From CAYWMY01 sp046352935 (GTDB lineage: Bacteria; Pseudomonadota; Gammaproteobacteria; Steroidobacterales; Steroidobacteraceae), in the NCBI GenBank assembly GCA_046352935.1, contig JAXMGR010000010.1:1-64000 (forward strand): a stretch of DNA of 64,000 nt. Reading direction: 5' to 3'. The notes under the pieces are model-generated. The model was not told where the DNA came from. It made no database searches and saw only the letters and a program-made list of their open reading frames with translations. Position numbers and translations under genes: made by a program. Positions 1 to 11,102 of this stretch are shown in pieces; the first letter of the stretch is position 1; every line of letters starts with the position of its first letter.

Positions 1-947
1 CGATCGAGCAGCTCCGCGCTGCTCGCGAACACCGCGACCGCGCCGAGCTGGTCGAGCGGCACCAGCGCCACGTTCTTGCCGTCCGCACGGCCGACTCCGG
101 TCGGGATCCCCTCGTTCTCGAGCAGGGTCACGAGCTGGTCGGAGAGATCCTTGCTGCCGATGTAGGTGAGGTTCAGCAGGCCGAGCTGGCGCGCGCGGTT
201 CCCGGGCTGGTCGAGCAGCGCCACGACGTCGAGCACACGCAGGATCGCGTCGCGCTCGCCACTCACGAACAGCGAACCCTGCGCCGGGTCGGGCTGCACC
301 TGCACGCTGGCGAATTCCTTCACCGTGCGCTCGATGCTGATGTTCATGCCGTAGCGCAGCGGCACGACCTGCAGGATCCGGCCGCTGACGTCGGGCACGT
401 CCTGCGACCGGCGGCCGTAGCCGATGCGCACGTTCCCGCCGCCCTTGTCATCCGCGGGCGCGAGGTAATACACGCCGTCGCGGAAATTGATCGTGACCTT
501 GCGCGAGCCCAGCAGCTCGTCGATGAGCTTGTAGAGGGCGCGGCTGCTGACGGGCTGCTGCACGTTGAGCGTGACCGGCTCGTCCATGCCGGCGATGCCG
601 GGCACGAGCACGTAGCTCGCTTTCAGCAGATCACCGAAGGCGTACTGCACGAAGTCCCGGAGCGGCATCGCCTGAACGGCCACCGTCAGGTGGTCGTTGG
701 CCGGGAAGCGTTCGGACCAGTCCTGGGTCGCGAGCCGCGTCGCGGCGCGGGCAGGCGCATCCAGCCGGGTCAGGCCCGACTTCTGGGCACCTTCCCTGTC
801 GCCCGTGACCGCTTCCGCCGGTGCACCGGCCACCGCCGCGGGCGGTACCGCCAGCCTGGGCGGCGGCACCTGCAGGCGGGCCGGTTGGCAGCTCGCGAGC
901 AGAGCCGCGATCGCGAGCAGCAGATGTCGTCGATAGTCGCTCGTCAT
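1..947 (-). CDS. gspD: Type II secretion secretin GspD, N-terminal part (cut by window edge)
   Basis: This is the outer-membrane secretin through which folded exoproteins leave the cell. About 315 residues lie in the window; the C-terminal pore region is beyond the edge. The N-terminus carries a lipoprotein signal with lipobox LASC (Cys20), then a low-complexity linker, then N0/N1-like secretin domains: residues ~85-150 contain an LRDFVQYAFGDLLK-type N0 segment, and ~185-250 contain ILQVVPLRYG and a VSGERDAILRVLDVV segment typical of secretin N repeats. It is the last visible gene of the gsp operon, 43 bp after the GspC-like gene. A lipidated secretin may need no separate pilotin. Family and context agree; only the truncation limits the call. 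Confidence 0.9.
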   Translation of the reverse strand, partial: MTSDYRRHLLLAIAALLASCQPARLQVPPPRLAVPPAAVAGAPAEAVTGDREGAQKSGLTRLDAPARAATRLATQDWSERFPANDHLTVAVQAMPLRDFVQYAFGDLLKASYVLVPGIAGMDEPVTLNVQQPVSSRALYKLIDELLGSRKVTINFRDGVYYLAPADDKGGGNVRIGYGRRSQDVPDVSGRILQVVPLRYGMNISIERTVKEFASVQVQPDPAQGSLFVSGERDAILRVLDVVALLDQPGNRARQLGLLNLTYIGSKDLSDQLVTLLENEGIPTGVGRADGKNVALVPLDQLGAVAVFASSAELLD

Positions 948-990
948 GTCCATCGTCTCGTTGACCGCGGTCCCCGGCGAAATGGGGGCC

Positions 991-1446
991 TCAGCGCCGC
1001 CCCGCACGCACGAAGAGCTTGATTTCGCGGCTTCCCTCCGGGCCCTGCAGCGTCACGGTGCCACGGCCGATGTCCACGAGGCGCAGCCCCTTCATCTCGT
1101 CGCCGACCGCGAGCTGCCGCCGCTCCGGCGGCCCGCCGGCCTTCGGCTCCGCGAGCATCACGGCGAACTTCCGGCCCTGCTTCTCGAAGAGCCCCGCCAG
1201 CTTCAGGTCGAAGGCCGCAGGATCGTTCGGATCCGGTGGCTTCGGCGCTGCCAGGGCCGGCACCCACTCGACGAGCTGCGCGCGCACCTTACCAATGTCC
1301 GCCGCCGGCGGCACCGGTTTTGCGGCGGGCGCCACGAAACGCCGCAGGGAGTCGTCGTGGCCGACGTGGATGCGCCCGACGAAATCCCGCGCCGCCAGGA
1401 GGACCATCAGGACGCCGGCGAGCAGCAGGAAACGCTTCGGGCTCAC
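991..1446 (-). CDS. Short GspC/XpsN-like type II secretion protein
   Basis: This 151-residue protein has one N-terminal membrane segment (residues ~5-19) and a periplasmic part. That part ends in a homology-region-like beta domain (around AVMLAEP, LAVGDEMKGLRLVDIG and VTLQGPEG). This matches the role of GspC, or XpsN of Xanthomonas, which links the inner-membrane platform (L, M) to the secretin D. It lies exactly where xpsN lies, between the M and D genes, and its start overlaps the gspM stop by 4 bases. It lacks the C-terminal PDZ or coiled-coil region of long GspC proteins. The assignment rests on position and architecture rather than strong motifs. Confidence 0.7.
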   Translation of the reverse strand: MSPKRFLLLAGVLMVLLAARDFVGRIHVGHDDSLRRFVAPAAKPVPPAADIGKVRAQLVEWVPALAAPKPPDPNDPAAFDLKLAGLFEKQGRKFAVMLAEPKAGGPPERRQLAVGDEMKGLRLVDIGRGTVTLQGPEGSREIKLFVRAGRR

Positions 1447-2018
1447 GTGGCCGCCTTCCGGTAGAACACGTCCACCGTCAGGGTCAGATCCACCGGGGCC
1501 TCCGGATCCGCCCCGGACGGCGAGCGCAGGTTCAGCTGCGACTCGCGGACCATCACGTGGGGCAGCCCGCCCTCCATCTCGGCCTGCAGCCTCGCGGCGC
1601 CCGCGACGGTGCCCGCGAGATTGAGCTTCGCGCGGCCGTAGCCGAGGCCGGCCTCCGCGACCTGGCCGTCCATGATCCAGTCGAACATCCGGAGCTGCAT
1701 GCCCGAGGCGCGCGTGAGCTGCTCGATGGCGCGCTGTGCCTCGAGCCGGAACTGCTGTGCGTCTGCCGCCGCCGGGAAGCGCGCGCGCAGCGCCGTGATC
1801 TCGCCGGCCAGCTCCGCGTGCGCCTTGCCGATCGCCTTGCGGTTCTGCACGACGCCCGCCGAACGATCGAGCTGCTGGGTCAGCACCGTCAGGCGGTCGT
1901 GCGCTTCGTCCTGCGCGCGTGCCCAGGGCACGATGACGAACCTCAGCGCCGCCAGCACGGCGACCACCGTGAGCAGGGTGCCGAGCCTCTTATCCGCCAC
2001 GGGCAGCGCCCCCTGCAA
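1443..2018 (-). CDS. gspM: Type II secretion protein GspM (XpsM/PilO-like)
   Basis: The 191-residue protein has one N-terminal transmembrane helix (residues ~14-31), a coiled-coil stretch (~35-105, heptad-rich with TQQLDRSAGVVQNRK) and a C-terminal ferredoxin-like domain. This is the bitopic architecture of GspM/PilO-type platform proteins, which pair with GspL. The start overlaps the gspL 3' end by 29 bases; a GTG seven codons in (VADKRLG) is an alternative start. The call combines architecture with its place between gspL and the XpsN-like gene. Confidence 0.8.
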   Translation of the reverse strand: MQGALPVADKRLGTLLTVVAVLAALRFVIVPWARAQDEAHDRLTVLTQQLDRSAGVVQNRKAIGKAHAELAGEITALRARFPAAADAQQFRLEAQRAIEQLTRASGMQLRMFDWIMDGQVAEAGLGYGRAKLNLAGTVAGAARLQAEMEGGLPHVMVRESQLNLRSPSGADPEAPVDLTLTVDVFYRKAAT

Positions 2019-3093
2019 TGCGCATGGAGATCGAGAACTCCTCGCGATCGGCCTGTTCGCGGCGTACGGGCGCGACGAATTTCGCCTCCGAGACGCCCGG
2101 GGTCGCCGCGAGCGCGGCCAGCACGTCGGTCGCGGCGGGCGCGGTGCCGGTGACGGTCAGCACGCCGTCGACGAAGTTCAGTCGCGCGATCTGCGCGCCG
2201 TGTCCCCAGGCCACGGCCGCGATGCGCCAGGGTTCGTGGGCGGGATGCCGTTCACGCAGCAGCGTTCCGATGGCGGCTTTCTCGGCGCTCATGCGCTCCA
2301 CCTGGCGCTGCTGCTTCAGCAGTGCCGCGACCTCGCCACCGAGACCCCCGAGTTCGTGTTCACGCGCGCGTGTCGTGAAGGAGAGATAGGCGGATGCAAT
2401 CCCGAGATGGACGACGAGCGCCGCTGCGACGAGCGTGCCGAGCGCCCGCCAGGGAATCTGCGCCGCGGCAACCTCCGGGCCCCGGAATCCGGCGATCCAG
2501 GCGCGCAGCGGCACGCGCGACAGGGCCCGCAGGGGATCGACGGCCCTCGACGCGCCCCCCCAGTCGAGTATCCGCGTGGCACTGTCCATGCCCACGGCCA
2601 GCAGGAAGAGCTCGGGCGACACGATCGCGCCCGCCACCGGCTGGCTGCGGCCGTCCGGCGCGAGGAAATAGCGGAAACCGGCACGTTCGACGTTCGCGAC
2701 GGCATCGTCCGGCAGCAGGCGGGCCAGCAGCAGACTCTCCGGCAGGACCCACAGGGCCCGTCCCGTGCCATCCAGCGCACCCGGACGCGGCTCGTAGAAG
2801 ACGACTTCGCGGTGATCCTCGACGAGCGGCCCGATGACGCAGATCGTGCCGCGGTCGAGGCCGGGTTCCTGGCGCAGGACACGGCGAAGATCGCGCCAGC
2901 CCGCGACGGGATAGGTCCGGCGCCGCTCGTCATAGTGCTCGCGGCCCAGCACGGCGACCAGCGCGGCGGCGTCGCTCACGTTGCCGCGCGCGTCGCGGCG
3001 CGCGTCGGTGAGCCAGACGATGCGCGCGGCCAGCGCCGTCGCGAGCCGCGCGCGCAGGTTGTGGAGCCAGCCGCCCGGTTGTGCGTCCATCAC
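1990..3093 (-). CDS. gspL: Type II secretion protein GspL (XpsL-like)
   Basis: The 367-residue inner-membrane platform protein couples the ATPase GspE to the periplasmic parts. It has a cytoplasmic actin-like region (~1-215, including LWVLPESLLLARLL and FLLAVGMDSA), one transmembrane helix at ~225-245 (ALGTLVAAALVVHLGIASAY) and a periplasmic ferredoxin-like domain at the C-terminus. The start overlaps the gspK stop by 4 bases (ATGA). Length and layout fit the Xanthomonas XpsL type rather than the longer PulL. Confidence 0.82.
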   Translation of the reverse strand: MMDAQPGGWLHNLRARLATALAARIVWLTDARRDARGNVSDAAALVAVLGREHYDERRRTYPVAGWRDLRRVLRQEPGLDRGTICVIGPLVEDHREVVFYEPRPGALDGTGRALWVLPESLLLARLLPDDAVANVERAGFRYFLAPDGRSQPVAGAIVSPELFLLAVGMDSATRILDWGGASRAVDPLRALSRVPLRAWIAGFRGPEVAAAQIPWRALGTLVAAALVVHLGIASAYLSFTTRAREHELGGLGGEVAALLKQQRQVERMSAEKAAIGTLLRERHPAHEPWRIAAVAWGHGAQIARLNFVDGVLTVTGTAPAATDVLAALAATPGVSEAKFVAPVRREQADREEFSISMRIAGGAARGG

Positions 3094-4097
3094 TCCGCCC
3101 CGGGCTGCCGGCGATCGAAGACCGCGACCGCATGGTCCTGGTACGGCCGCAGATCGGCCGTCAGCGAGCGCCGCACCGTCGCCCCACCGTGACGCACCGT
3201 GACGGTGATCGTCACCCCCGGCCCCGGCAGCGGGACATGGAAGTCGTCCGGCTCGGTGCCCGTCAGCTTCCAGAAGCTCATGGCGTCGAGCTCACCGCGC
3301 TCGCGCAGGTCCAGCACCGCGTCACGCTGCGACGCCGGCAGGATCGCGGCGAGCACTTCGCGCGGCGCCGAGAGGGCATTGAAGTTCGAACTGGGGAACA
3401 CGGTGATCAGGGGCTCGAGACGTTGGTACAGGCTCGCATCCATGTCCGGCAGGTGTCGGAGTTCGTCGACGGCCTGAACCGGAAAAAGCGACAGTCTACG
3501 ACCATCCGCCACGGACGTGGCAGCACCCGGAGGTGTGAGGCCGCGCCGTGTGCCCTGCAGGACCAGCAGCTGATCGCCCAGGCGGCGGGCCCGGTCGGCA
3601 TCGACGCCGAGCGCAAGGAGCAGCTGCTCGAATTCCAGCGCGCCGTAGAGCGGCACGCGCAGGCGACCAGACTCGTCCTGCACGGCGAGCTCCACCTCGC
3701 CCACCCGGAACGGCCTCCCATCGAAGCGCCAGACCGCGGCGTAGGCGTCCTGCGTGGCCCGCGGGCCGGTCCAGGGCTCGGTCAGCAACGCGAAGAGCAG
3801 CGCGGATTCCTGCGTTTCGGCCGAGAAGCCGGCCTCGACGCGATCCGCGATGCGCCGCGCGCGGGCCACCTGCTCCGACGCGGTCAGGGAGAGCTGGAGC
3901 ATGAGCAGGCCGATGATGCCCGAGATGAGCAGGACCTGGATCAGCGCGATGCCGCGCGAGTTCCGGGCCGCACGGCGGCATCCCGGGCGATGCCCCGCAA
4001 CGGGCGATGTGTGGCGCACCGTCACTCGGCACCCGCGAAGGCCCGGAGCGCCGGCCGTACACGATGACCGCTGCGGATGCAGTATCGGCGCCATCAC
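3090..4097 (-). CDS. gspK: Minor pseudopilin GspK
   Basis: This 335-residue protein has a type III prepilin signal: a long basic leader (~48 residues) and then a cleavage site before IALIQVLLISGIIGLLML. Position +5 is Gln rather than Glu, in line with known GspK proteins, which lack the usual Glu5. The body holds the large GspK domain with an SAM-like fold segment (LDLRERGELDAMSFWKLTG). GspK caps the pseudopilus tip with GspI and GspJ. The start overlaps the gspJ stop (ATGA). A shorter start inside the leader is possible because pseudopilin leaders are usually short. Confidence 0.87.
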   Translation of the reverse strand: MMAPILHPQRSSCTAGAPGLRGCRVTVRHTSPVAGHRPGCRRAARNSRGIALIQVLLISGIIGLLMLQLSLTASEQVARARRIADRVEAGFSAETQESALLFALLTEPWTGPRATQDAYAAVWRFDGRPFRVGEVELAVQDESGRLRVPLYGALEFEQLLLALGVDADRARRLGDQLLVLQGTRRGLTPPGAATSVADGRRLSLFPVQAVDELRHLPDMDASLYQRLEPLITVFPSSNFNALSAPREVLAAILPASQRDAVLDLRERGELDAMSFWKLTGTEPDDFHVPLPGPGVTITVTVRHGGATVRRSLTADLRPYQDHAVAVFDRRQPGAE

Positions 4098-4873
4098 TCG
4101 GCACCCGCAAAGGTCCGGAGCGCCTGGTCGATGCGCTCCGGAATGAAGATCATCGCGTCGCCGCCGGGCAGCTTCATCGCGATCCGCTCGGGGTGCAGGC
4201 GCTGGCGCAGTCCGTCGTAGGCCGGATACCAGCGCGCGGCGAACGCGGCCTCCGGGGAGTCCGCCGCCGCCAGCCGGTGCTCCAGTGAATCCCAGCCGAA
4301 ATAGGCGAATTCGAGCCGGGCGAGGTCGCGGAGCACGATCATGCGGTGCCGGAACGGCAGTGTCTGGTCGGCCCGGCGCAGCAGCACGCCCGTGAGCGGT
4401 GCCTCCTCGTAGACGAGGTTCCAGCGGCCGTCGTCCGCGGCCTCGCGGAACACGCGGATCACCGCGATCTCCTCCGGCGAGAAGACGGGGCTCGAGGTCA
4501 CGAGGGTCAGGCCCTCCTCGCGACCGAGGAAGTAGAAGCCCGGCCGGTCGTCGGCGTCACGGACCATGTACGGCAGCGCGCTCTCCAGCGCGCGCATCAG
4601 CAGATCGACGCGCTGCTGCTGGGCCTGCGCACGCTCGAAGGCGCCGAGCTGGCCGGCCCAGTGCCGCGTATAGAGCGCATAGCCGTAACTCGCGATGCCC
4701 ATCACCATGCCGAAGATCGCCATCGCGATCAGCAGCTCGACGAGCGTGAAGCCGCACGACAGGCGTGCGCCAGCGCGGCGGCAGCCCGCGCGCGATCCGC
4801 GCACGGGCCGGCGCGATCCCGGGCACGAGGCGCCGGGAACGGAAGACCTGAGGACCCGCGGCAGCACGTTCAT
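4094..4873 (-). CDS. gspJ: Minor pseudopilin GspJ
   Basis: The 259-residue pseudopilin has the cleavage motif CG/FTLVELLIAMAIFGMVMG at residues ~40-58, with Glu5 present. The leader before it is unusually long (about 41 residues) and rich in Arg/Pro/Gly, so the true start may lie further in. The ATG used here overlaps the gspI stop by 4 bases, like its neighbours. The C-terminal beta-rich domain (LVTSSPVFSPEE, LRDLARLEFAYFGWDS) fits GspJ, which forms a tip complex with GspI and GspK. Confidence 0.9.
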   Translation of the reverse strand: MNVLPRVLRSSVPGASCPGSRRPVRGSRAGCRRAGARLSCGFTLVELLIAMAIFGMVMGIASYGYALYTRHWAGQLGAFERAQAQQQRVDLLMRALESALPYMVRDADDRPGFYFLGREEGLTLVTSSPVFSPEEIAVIRVFREAADDGRWNLVYEEAPLTGVLLRRADQTLPFRHRMIVLRDLARLEFAYFGWDSLEHRLAAADSPEAAFAARWYPAYDGLRQRLHPERIAMKLPGGDAMIFIPERIDQALRTFAGAE

Positions 4874-5316
4874 CGGTGCATCGACTCCCAGGCGAGCTCC
4901 TGGTAGCGGTACTCGCGCCGCTGGTCCGCGCGGCTCAGCACCAGGCGCACGTCGTAGAGGCGGAACCGGGGCGCGTACGTGGTGAACTCGCCGAGGTCCG
5001 GATCGAAGCGCGCGGCGGGTGCTCCGTAGCGCGCGGTCGTCGCCTCGAAGCGGTAATGCACGCCGAGCAGTTCGGCCTCGCCCTCGCGGCGCTCGTCCGG
5101 CTTCCGGCGCAGCTCGTCGCGGACGCTGGCGACGATCATCGGCAGCGGCGTCACGAGTCTCACGAAGCCCTCGGCCTTGCGGCTCGAGAGCAGCGCACCG
5201 CGATAGGTATAGCCCGCGACGGCGAGCACGACGAAGAGGATCGCGGCCGCGATCAGCACCTCGATGAGCGTGAAGCCGCGCGCGCGCACCGCGGCGGTCG
5301 CCGGCCGCGTTCTCAC
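4870..5316 (-). CDS. gspI: Minor pseudopilin GspI
   Basis: I chose a GTG start at 5316 that overlaps the gspH stop (GTGA). It gives a 148-residue protein with a short basic leader and the canonical site RG/FTLIEVLIAAAILFVVLAV. This start matches the coupling pattern of the whole operon; in-frame ATGs further upstream would run through gspH. GspI initiates the pseudopilus tip complex. The C-terminus (LYDVRLVLSRADQRREYRYQ) is the expected small beta domain. Confidence 0.87.
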   Translation of the reverse strand: MRTRPATAAVRARGFTLIEVLIAAAILFVVLAVAGYTYRGALLSSRKAEGFVRLVTPLPMIVASVRDELRRKPDERREGEAELLGVHYRFEATTARYGAPAARFDPDLGEFTTYAPRFRLYDVRLVLSRADQRREYRYQELAWESMHR

Positions 5317-5783
5317 GATCGTTCGTCCAGCCAGCCGTTCAGCTCGACCACGCGCTCGCGCGGACCCTGCTGCACCGTGAGCCGCGCGGGTTCCGCGATC
5401 CCGTGGCTGTTGATGACGACGCGCTGCGACGGGAAGAACAGGTGCGCGAAGTCGTGCGCGCGCGGCGCGTCGGGTCCGGCCCTCCAGCTGAGGCGCGCGC
5501 CGTCGGCCTCGATCGAGATCGCACGGCCGTCGACGTAGGCGCGGAACGCGAGCCCGGTCAGCGTGCGCCGCGCGATCAGCCACTCCTCCTGCGCGCGGGC
5601 GCGGTCCATGCGCTCGACGGCGATCGGACCGACGAGGCCGAGCAGCAGCCCCAGGATCACGAAGACGATCAGCAGCTCGACGAGCGCGAAGGCCCGCTCG
5701 CCGCGCCACGGGCGGCGCGGGCGTCCGCACGAACGGGACAGTGCGACCGGATGACGGATTCTCGTTACGGCCATGGCCCGCAC
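5313..5783 (-). CDS. gspH: Minor pseudopilin GspH with Ala before the cleavage site
   Basis: The 156-residue protein has a type III prepilin motif at residues ~31-50: ERA/FALVELLIVFVILGLLLG, with Glu5 present. The residue before the cleavage point is Ala instead of the usual Gly, which prepilin peptidases tolerate less well. Length and position (after gspF, before gspI) fit GspH. A second ATG at 5774 (MAVTRIRHP) is an alternative start. The gene begins 13 bp after the gspF stop. Confidence 0.83.
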   Translation of the reverse strand: MRAMAVTRIRHPVALSRSCGRPRRPWRGERAFALVELLIVFVILGLLLGLVGPIAVERMDRARAQEEWLIARRTLTGLAFRAYVDGRAISIEADGARLSWRAGPDAPRAHDFAHLFFPSQRVVINSHGIAEPARLTVQQGPRERVVELNGWLDERS

Positions 5784-5796
5784 GCCGCGCGACGGC

Positions 5797-7007
5797 TCAG
5801 AGCCCGATGTCGGCGACCGAGGTGATCGACAGCATCATGATCACCACGACACCGCCCACGATGATGCCCATGACCAGGATCATGAGCGGCTCGAGCAGCG
5901 TGGTCACGCGCTGCACCCAGCCCGAGAAGGCCTCGCGGCTGCGCCGCGCGATCTCGTTGAACACGCGCCCGAGCTCGCCGCTCTCCTCGCCGACCTCGAG
6001 CAGCGAGGCGTAGAAGTCGGGGAACAGGCGCGTCTGCCGCAGCACGCGGGAGAGCTGCTCGCCGCGCGTGACCTGCTCCGTGGCGACGGCGATCTCGCGC
6101 CGGAGTACCGCGTGCCGGATGTTGCGCGTCGCGAGCTTGAGCGCGCGATCGACCGGCAGGCCGGCATCGAGCATGAGGCCGAGCCCGCCCGTGAAGCGGA
6201 TGCGCTCCACCGTCTGCGTCGCCTCGCGCAGCCCGGCGACACCGAGCAGCAGCCGGTCGCGCAGCGCGACCACCGAGGGTCGGTTCCGCGCCTGCCACAG
6301 CAGCACACCGCCGAGCACCAGCGCAGCGCCGAGCGGCCACTGCCAGCGGCGCATGAACGCGCTGGAATCGAGCAGCAGGGACGTGTACCAGGGCAGCTCC
6401 CCGGCATCGGCGAACAGCGTGGTCAGGTTCGGCACGACGAAATTGAAGATGAACAGCAGCGCCAGCACGCACACGGCGAGCACGACGAGCGGATAGGCCG
6501 CGGCCTGCAGGATCTTCTGGCGCAGCTCGCGGCGGAAGCGCAGGTCGGCGGCGAGTCCGCGGAACACCTCGGGCAGGCGGCCGCTCGCCTCGCCGAGGGC
6601 GACGAGGTTGACGTACAGCGCATCGAACTCGTCGGGGTGTTCGGCGAGCGCCTCCGAGAGCTGGCGGCCCTTCTTGATCTCCGCCGCGAGCGCCGACAGC
6701 AGGCGGCCGGCGGCGCCGCTCCGGCCCGCGCGCTGCAGGATGCCGAGCGCGCGATCGATGCGCACACCGCTGTCGAGGAGCAGCGACAGCTCGGCCGTCA
6801 TGAATTCGAGCTCGTCGAGACCCACGCGGTCGCTCGTGAGTCCGAGCGTCGCACGCCAGTCGCGGCCCTCGACCGCCGGCGCGAGTTCCGCGAGCAGGAC
6901 GCCGCGACGCGTGAGGTCCTCGCGTGCGAGATCGAGGCTCTCGGCCTCCGACTCGCCCGCCACGCGGCTGCCGGTGGCGTCGAATCCCCGGTAGCGGTAA
7001 CGCGCCA

Positions 7008-7008
<1 letters not shown>
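5797..7008 (-). CDS. gspF: Type II secretion inner-membrane platform protein GspF
   Basis: The 403-residue protein contains two tandem T2SSF domains (~70-195 and ~270-395), each with conserved LLDSGVRIDRALGIL and LMLDAGLPVDRALKLA helices, and three hydrophobic segments (~167-190, ~220-238 and near the C-terminus at LEPLMILVMGIIVGGVVVIMM). It forms the polytopic core of the assembly platform above GspE. I chose the ATG at 7008 (MARYRYRGFD) because it overlaps the gspE stop by one base and matches the family N-terminus; upstream in-frame ATGs fall inside gspE. Confidence 0.95.
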
Positions 7009-8662
<1,654 letters not shown>

Positions 8663-8666
<4 letters not shown>

Positions 8667-9088
8667 TTCAGGACCACGTCCGCGGCTTCGCCCTCGCCAC
8701 CTGCCTTGCCGTCCTTGCCGTAGCTCTGCAGGGTGTAGGGCTCACCCTTCCCGCCGGGCATCTGATAGACGTACGGGTGACCCCAGGGGTCCAGCGGCAG
8801 GTCACGCGGCAGGTAGGGACCGTCCCATCCGGGCTTCGTGCTCGCACGCAGTTCGGCGAGCGCCTCCGGATAACCGCCGAGATCGAGCCGGTAGGTGTCC
8901 AGCGCAGTGGCCAGCATCTGCATCTGCGCCATGGCGGTCTTGCGCTGCGAGGAGCTGACCTTCGAGAACATCGCCGGGGCGACCAGCGAGAGCAGCAGGC
9001 CCAGGATGACGATGACGATGAGCAGTTCGATCAGCGTGAACCCGCGGACGTGAGGACCGCGGCCGCTGCACGGGTGACGGTATCGCAT
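8663..9088 (-). CDS. gspG: Major pseudopilin GspG
   Basis: The 141-residue protein is the major pseudopilus subunit. A short basic leader ends at RG/FTLIELLIVIVILGLLLSLVAPA, and the mature part carries the GspG hallmarks LDTYRLDLGGYPE, WDGPYL, DPWGHPYVY and a C-terminal SYGKDGKAGGEGE calcium-binding stretch. I chose the ATG at 9088 (MRYRHPCS) for the short leader. The gene lies first in the operon, only 37 bp after the end of the capD/wbpM gene, so it may share transcripts with the polysaccharide locus. Confidence 0.95.
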
Positions 9089-9125
9089 CGCAAAATTCTG
9101 CCACGAATCCGCGGCAGCGGGGGAC

Positions 9126-11102
9126 TCAGCGCGGCCGGTGGGCGTGGAGTTCGGTGACCTTGCGGGAGTCCGACAGGGCAGACGCCTTCCACGACCAGAC
9201 GAGATCCTGGATCTCGACCTCGGGCCGGTACTCCGCGACGGCCTGCACGAGCAGGTCCCGCGCGCGACGGCAGTCGGAGCGGTCCAGGGCATGCAGCAGA
9301 TCGTCCAGGATCTGCTGGACCATGGGCCAGGGGAGCGAGTGTTCCATCGCCCGCATGATCATCGGGTGCGCCGTGCCGGCCACGTTGTCGCCGATGAGCA
9401 GTTCCTCGAAGAGCTTCTCGCCCGGCCTCAGGCCCGTGTAGACGATCTCGATGTCGCCGTCGGGATCGTTGTCGTCCCGCACCGTCAGGCCCATGACGTT
9501 GACCATGCGCCGCGCGAGGTCCTTGATGCGCACGGGCTTGCCCATGTCGAGCACGAAGACCTCGCCGCCCTTCGCCATCGACCCGGCCTGCAGCACGAGC
9601 TGCGCGGCCTCGGGGATGGTCATGAAGTAGCGCGTGACGTTCTTGTGCGTCACCGTCACGGGGCCGCCGTTGCGGATCTGCTCGCGGAACAGGGGGACGA
9701 CCGACCCCGAGGACTCGAGGACGTTGCCGAACCGGACCATGCAGAAGCGCGTGGGCGAGTTGCGCTCACGGGACTGCATGCCCTGCAGGACGATCTCCGC
9801 GAGCCGCTTCGTCGCACCCATGACGTTGGTGGGATTGACGGCCTTGTCGGTCGACACCAGCACGAAGGTTTCGACCCGGCAGGCGAGCGCGGCTTCGGCG
9901 GCGTGCCAGGTGCTCATGACGTTGTTGTGCACGCCCTCGATGAGGTTCCTCTCGACGATGGGCACGTGCTTGTAGGCCGCCGCGTGGTAGATCGTCTGCA
10001 CGCCGTAGGCCTGCACGACCTCGCGCACGCGCTCGCGATGGTGCGCGTTGCCGAGCAGCGCGACGACGTCCACGCTGCGGTCCTCGCGCGCGGCGATGAG
10101 CTGCAGCTCGCGCTCGATGTTGTAGAGCGCGAGTTCCGACATCTCGAACATGAGCAGCCGCGACGGCGCGAGCCGCAGGATCTGGCGGCAGAGCTCCGAT
10201 CCGATCGACCCGCCCGCGCCCGTGACCATCACCACCTTGCCGCGGATGCAGGCGTCCAGCAGCGTCTCGTTCGGCGGCACGGGATCACGCCCGAGCAGGT
10301 CGGTCGCGTCGACGTCGCGGACGTCCTCGACCAGCGCCTTGCCCGCGATGATGTCGCCGATGTCGGGCACGGTCTGCACGCGCACGCCGAGCGGTTCGAT
10401 CTCGCGCAGGATCTCCTGCCGGCGCCGGCGCGTCTGCGAGGGCAGCGCCAGCAGGACGGTCGTGACACCCTCGCGGCTGACGAGCTCCGGCAGCTCGTCG
10501 GCGGAGCAGACCTCGACGCCGTTGACGAGGCTGCCGTGCAGCGCGCGGTTGTCGTCGACGAATGCGACGGGGTAGTAGCGGCCGCTGGAGAACAGCGCCG
10601 ACAGCAGCTGCGCCCCGGCCTTGCCGGCGCCGTAGATCGCGACGCGTTCCGTTCCGAGCGACCGGAAGTGCATGAGGCTGCGGATCAGCAGCCGGCTGCC
10701 GCCCACGTACACCAGCGCGAAGGCCCAGTAGATGACGAAGGCCGCCGGCGGCACCGCGCCGCGGCTCGTGAACAGGTTGACCGCGACCAGCAGCGCGACG
10801 GAAACGGTCACACCCGCGAGCACGGCGACGATGGCGCGCGCGCCGATGTAGCGCAGCACCGCGCGATAGAGGCCGAGACGCGCGAACACCGGCACGCTCG
10901 CGAGCACGGCGATGGGATAGACCCACAGGCTCTCCGGGAGGTCGCTGTGCAGCGAACCGGTCTTGAGCGCGATCGCACTCCACAGTGCTGCGGGGATGAA
11001 CAGCGCATCGGCCAGCAGCATCAGCACGCGCTTGTTCGCGCGTGGCAGCATCACGAGCCTGCGTGCGAGCCGCGCGATCCATCTCGGCAATACGGAAGTC
11101 AT
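9126..11102 (-). CDS. wbpM: WbpM/CapD-type UDP-GlcNAc 4,6-dehydratase (membrane-bound)
   Basis: This 658-residue protein has four N-terminal membrane segments (~25-140), a first Rossmann region (IYGAGKAGAQ, ~156-165) and a C-terminal SDR domain starting at VTGAGGSIGSE (~293-303). The active-site stretch STDKAVNPTNVMGATKR has Met where classical SDRs have Tyr, the SMK variant known from WbpM/FlaA1. The expected reaction makes UDP-2-acetamido-2,6-dideoxy-4-hexulose, precursor of QuiNAc/FucNAc sugars. I chose the ATG at 11102 (MTSVLPRW); the upstream in-frame ATG at 11267 lies in the non-coding gap and falls inside a palindrome. It is separated from fcl by 216 bp and probably has its own promoter. 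Confidence 0.93.
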   Translation of the reverse strand: MTSVLPRWIARLARRLVMLPRANKRVLMLLADALFIPAALWSAIALKTGSLHSDLPESLWVYPIAVLASVPVFARLGLYRAVLRYIGARAIVAVLAGVTVSVALLVAVNLFTSRGAVPPAAFVIYWAFALVYVGGSRLLIRSLMHFRSLGTERVAIYGAGKAGAQLLSALFSSGRYYPVAFVDDNRALHGSLVNGVEVCSADELPELVSREGVTTVLLALPSQTRRRRQEILREIEPLGVRVQTVPDIGDIIAGKALVEDVRDVDATDLLGRDPVPPNETLLDACIRGKVVMVTGAGGSIGSELCRQILRLAPSRLLMFEMSELALYNIERELQLIAAREDRSVDVVALLGNAHHRERVREVVQAYGVQTIYHAAAYKHVPIVERNLIEGVHNNVMSTWHAAEAALACRVETFVLVSTDKAVNPTNVMGATKRLAEIVLQGMQSRERNSPTRFCMVRFGNVLESSGSVVPLFREQIRNGGPVTVTHKNVTRYFMTIPEAAQLVLQAGSMAKGGEVFVLDMGKPVRIKDLARRMVNVMGLTVRDDNDPDGDIEIVYTGLRPGEKLFEELLIGDNVAGTAHPMIMRAMEHSLPWPMVQQILDDLLHALDRSDCRRARDLLVQAVAEYRPEVEIQDLVWSWKASALSDSRKVTELHAHRPR

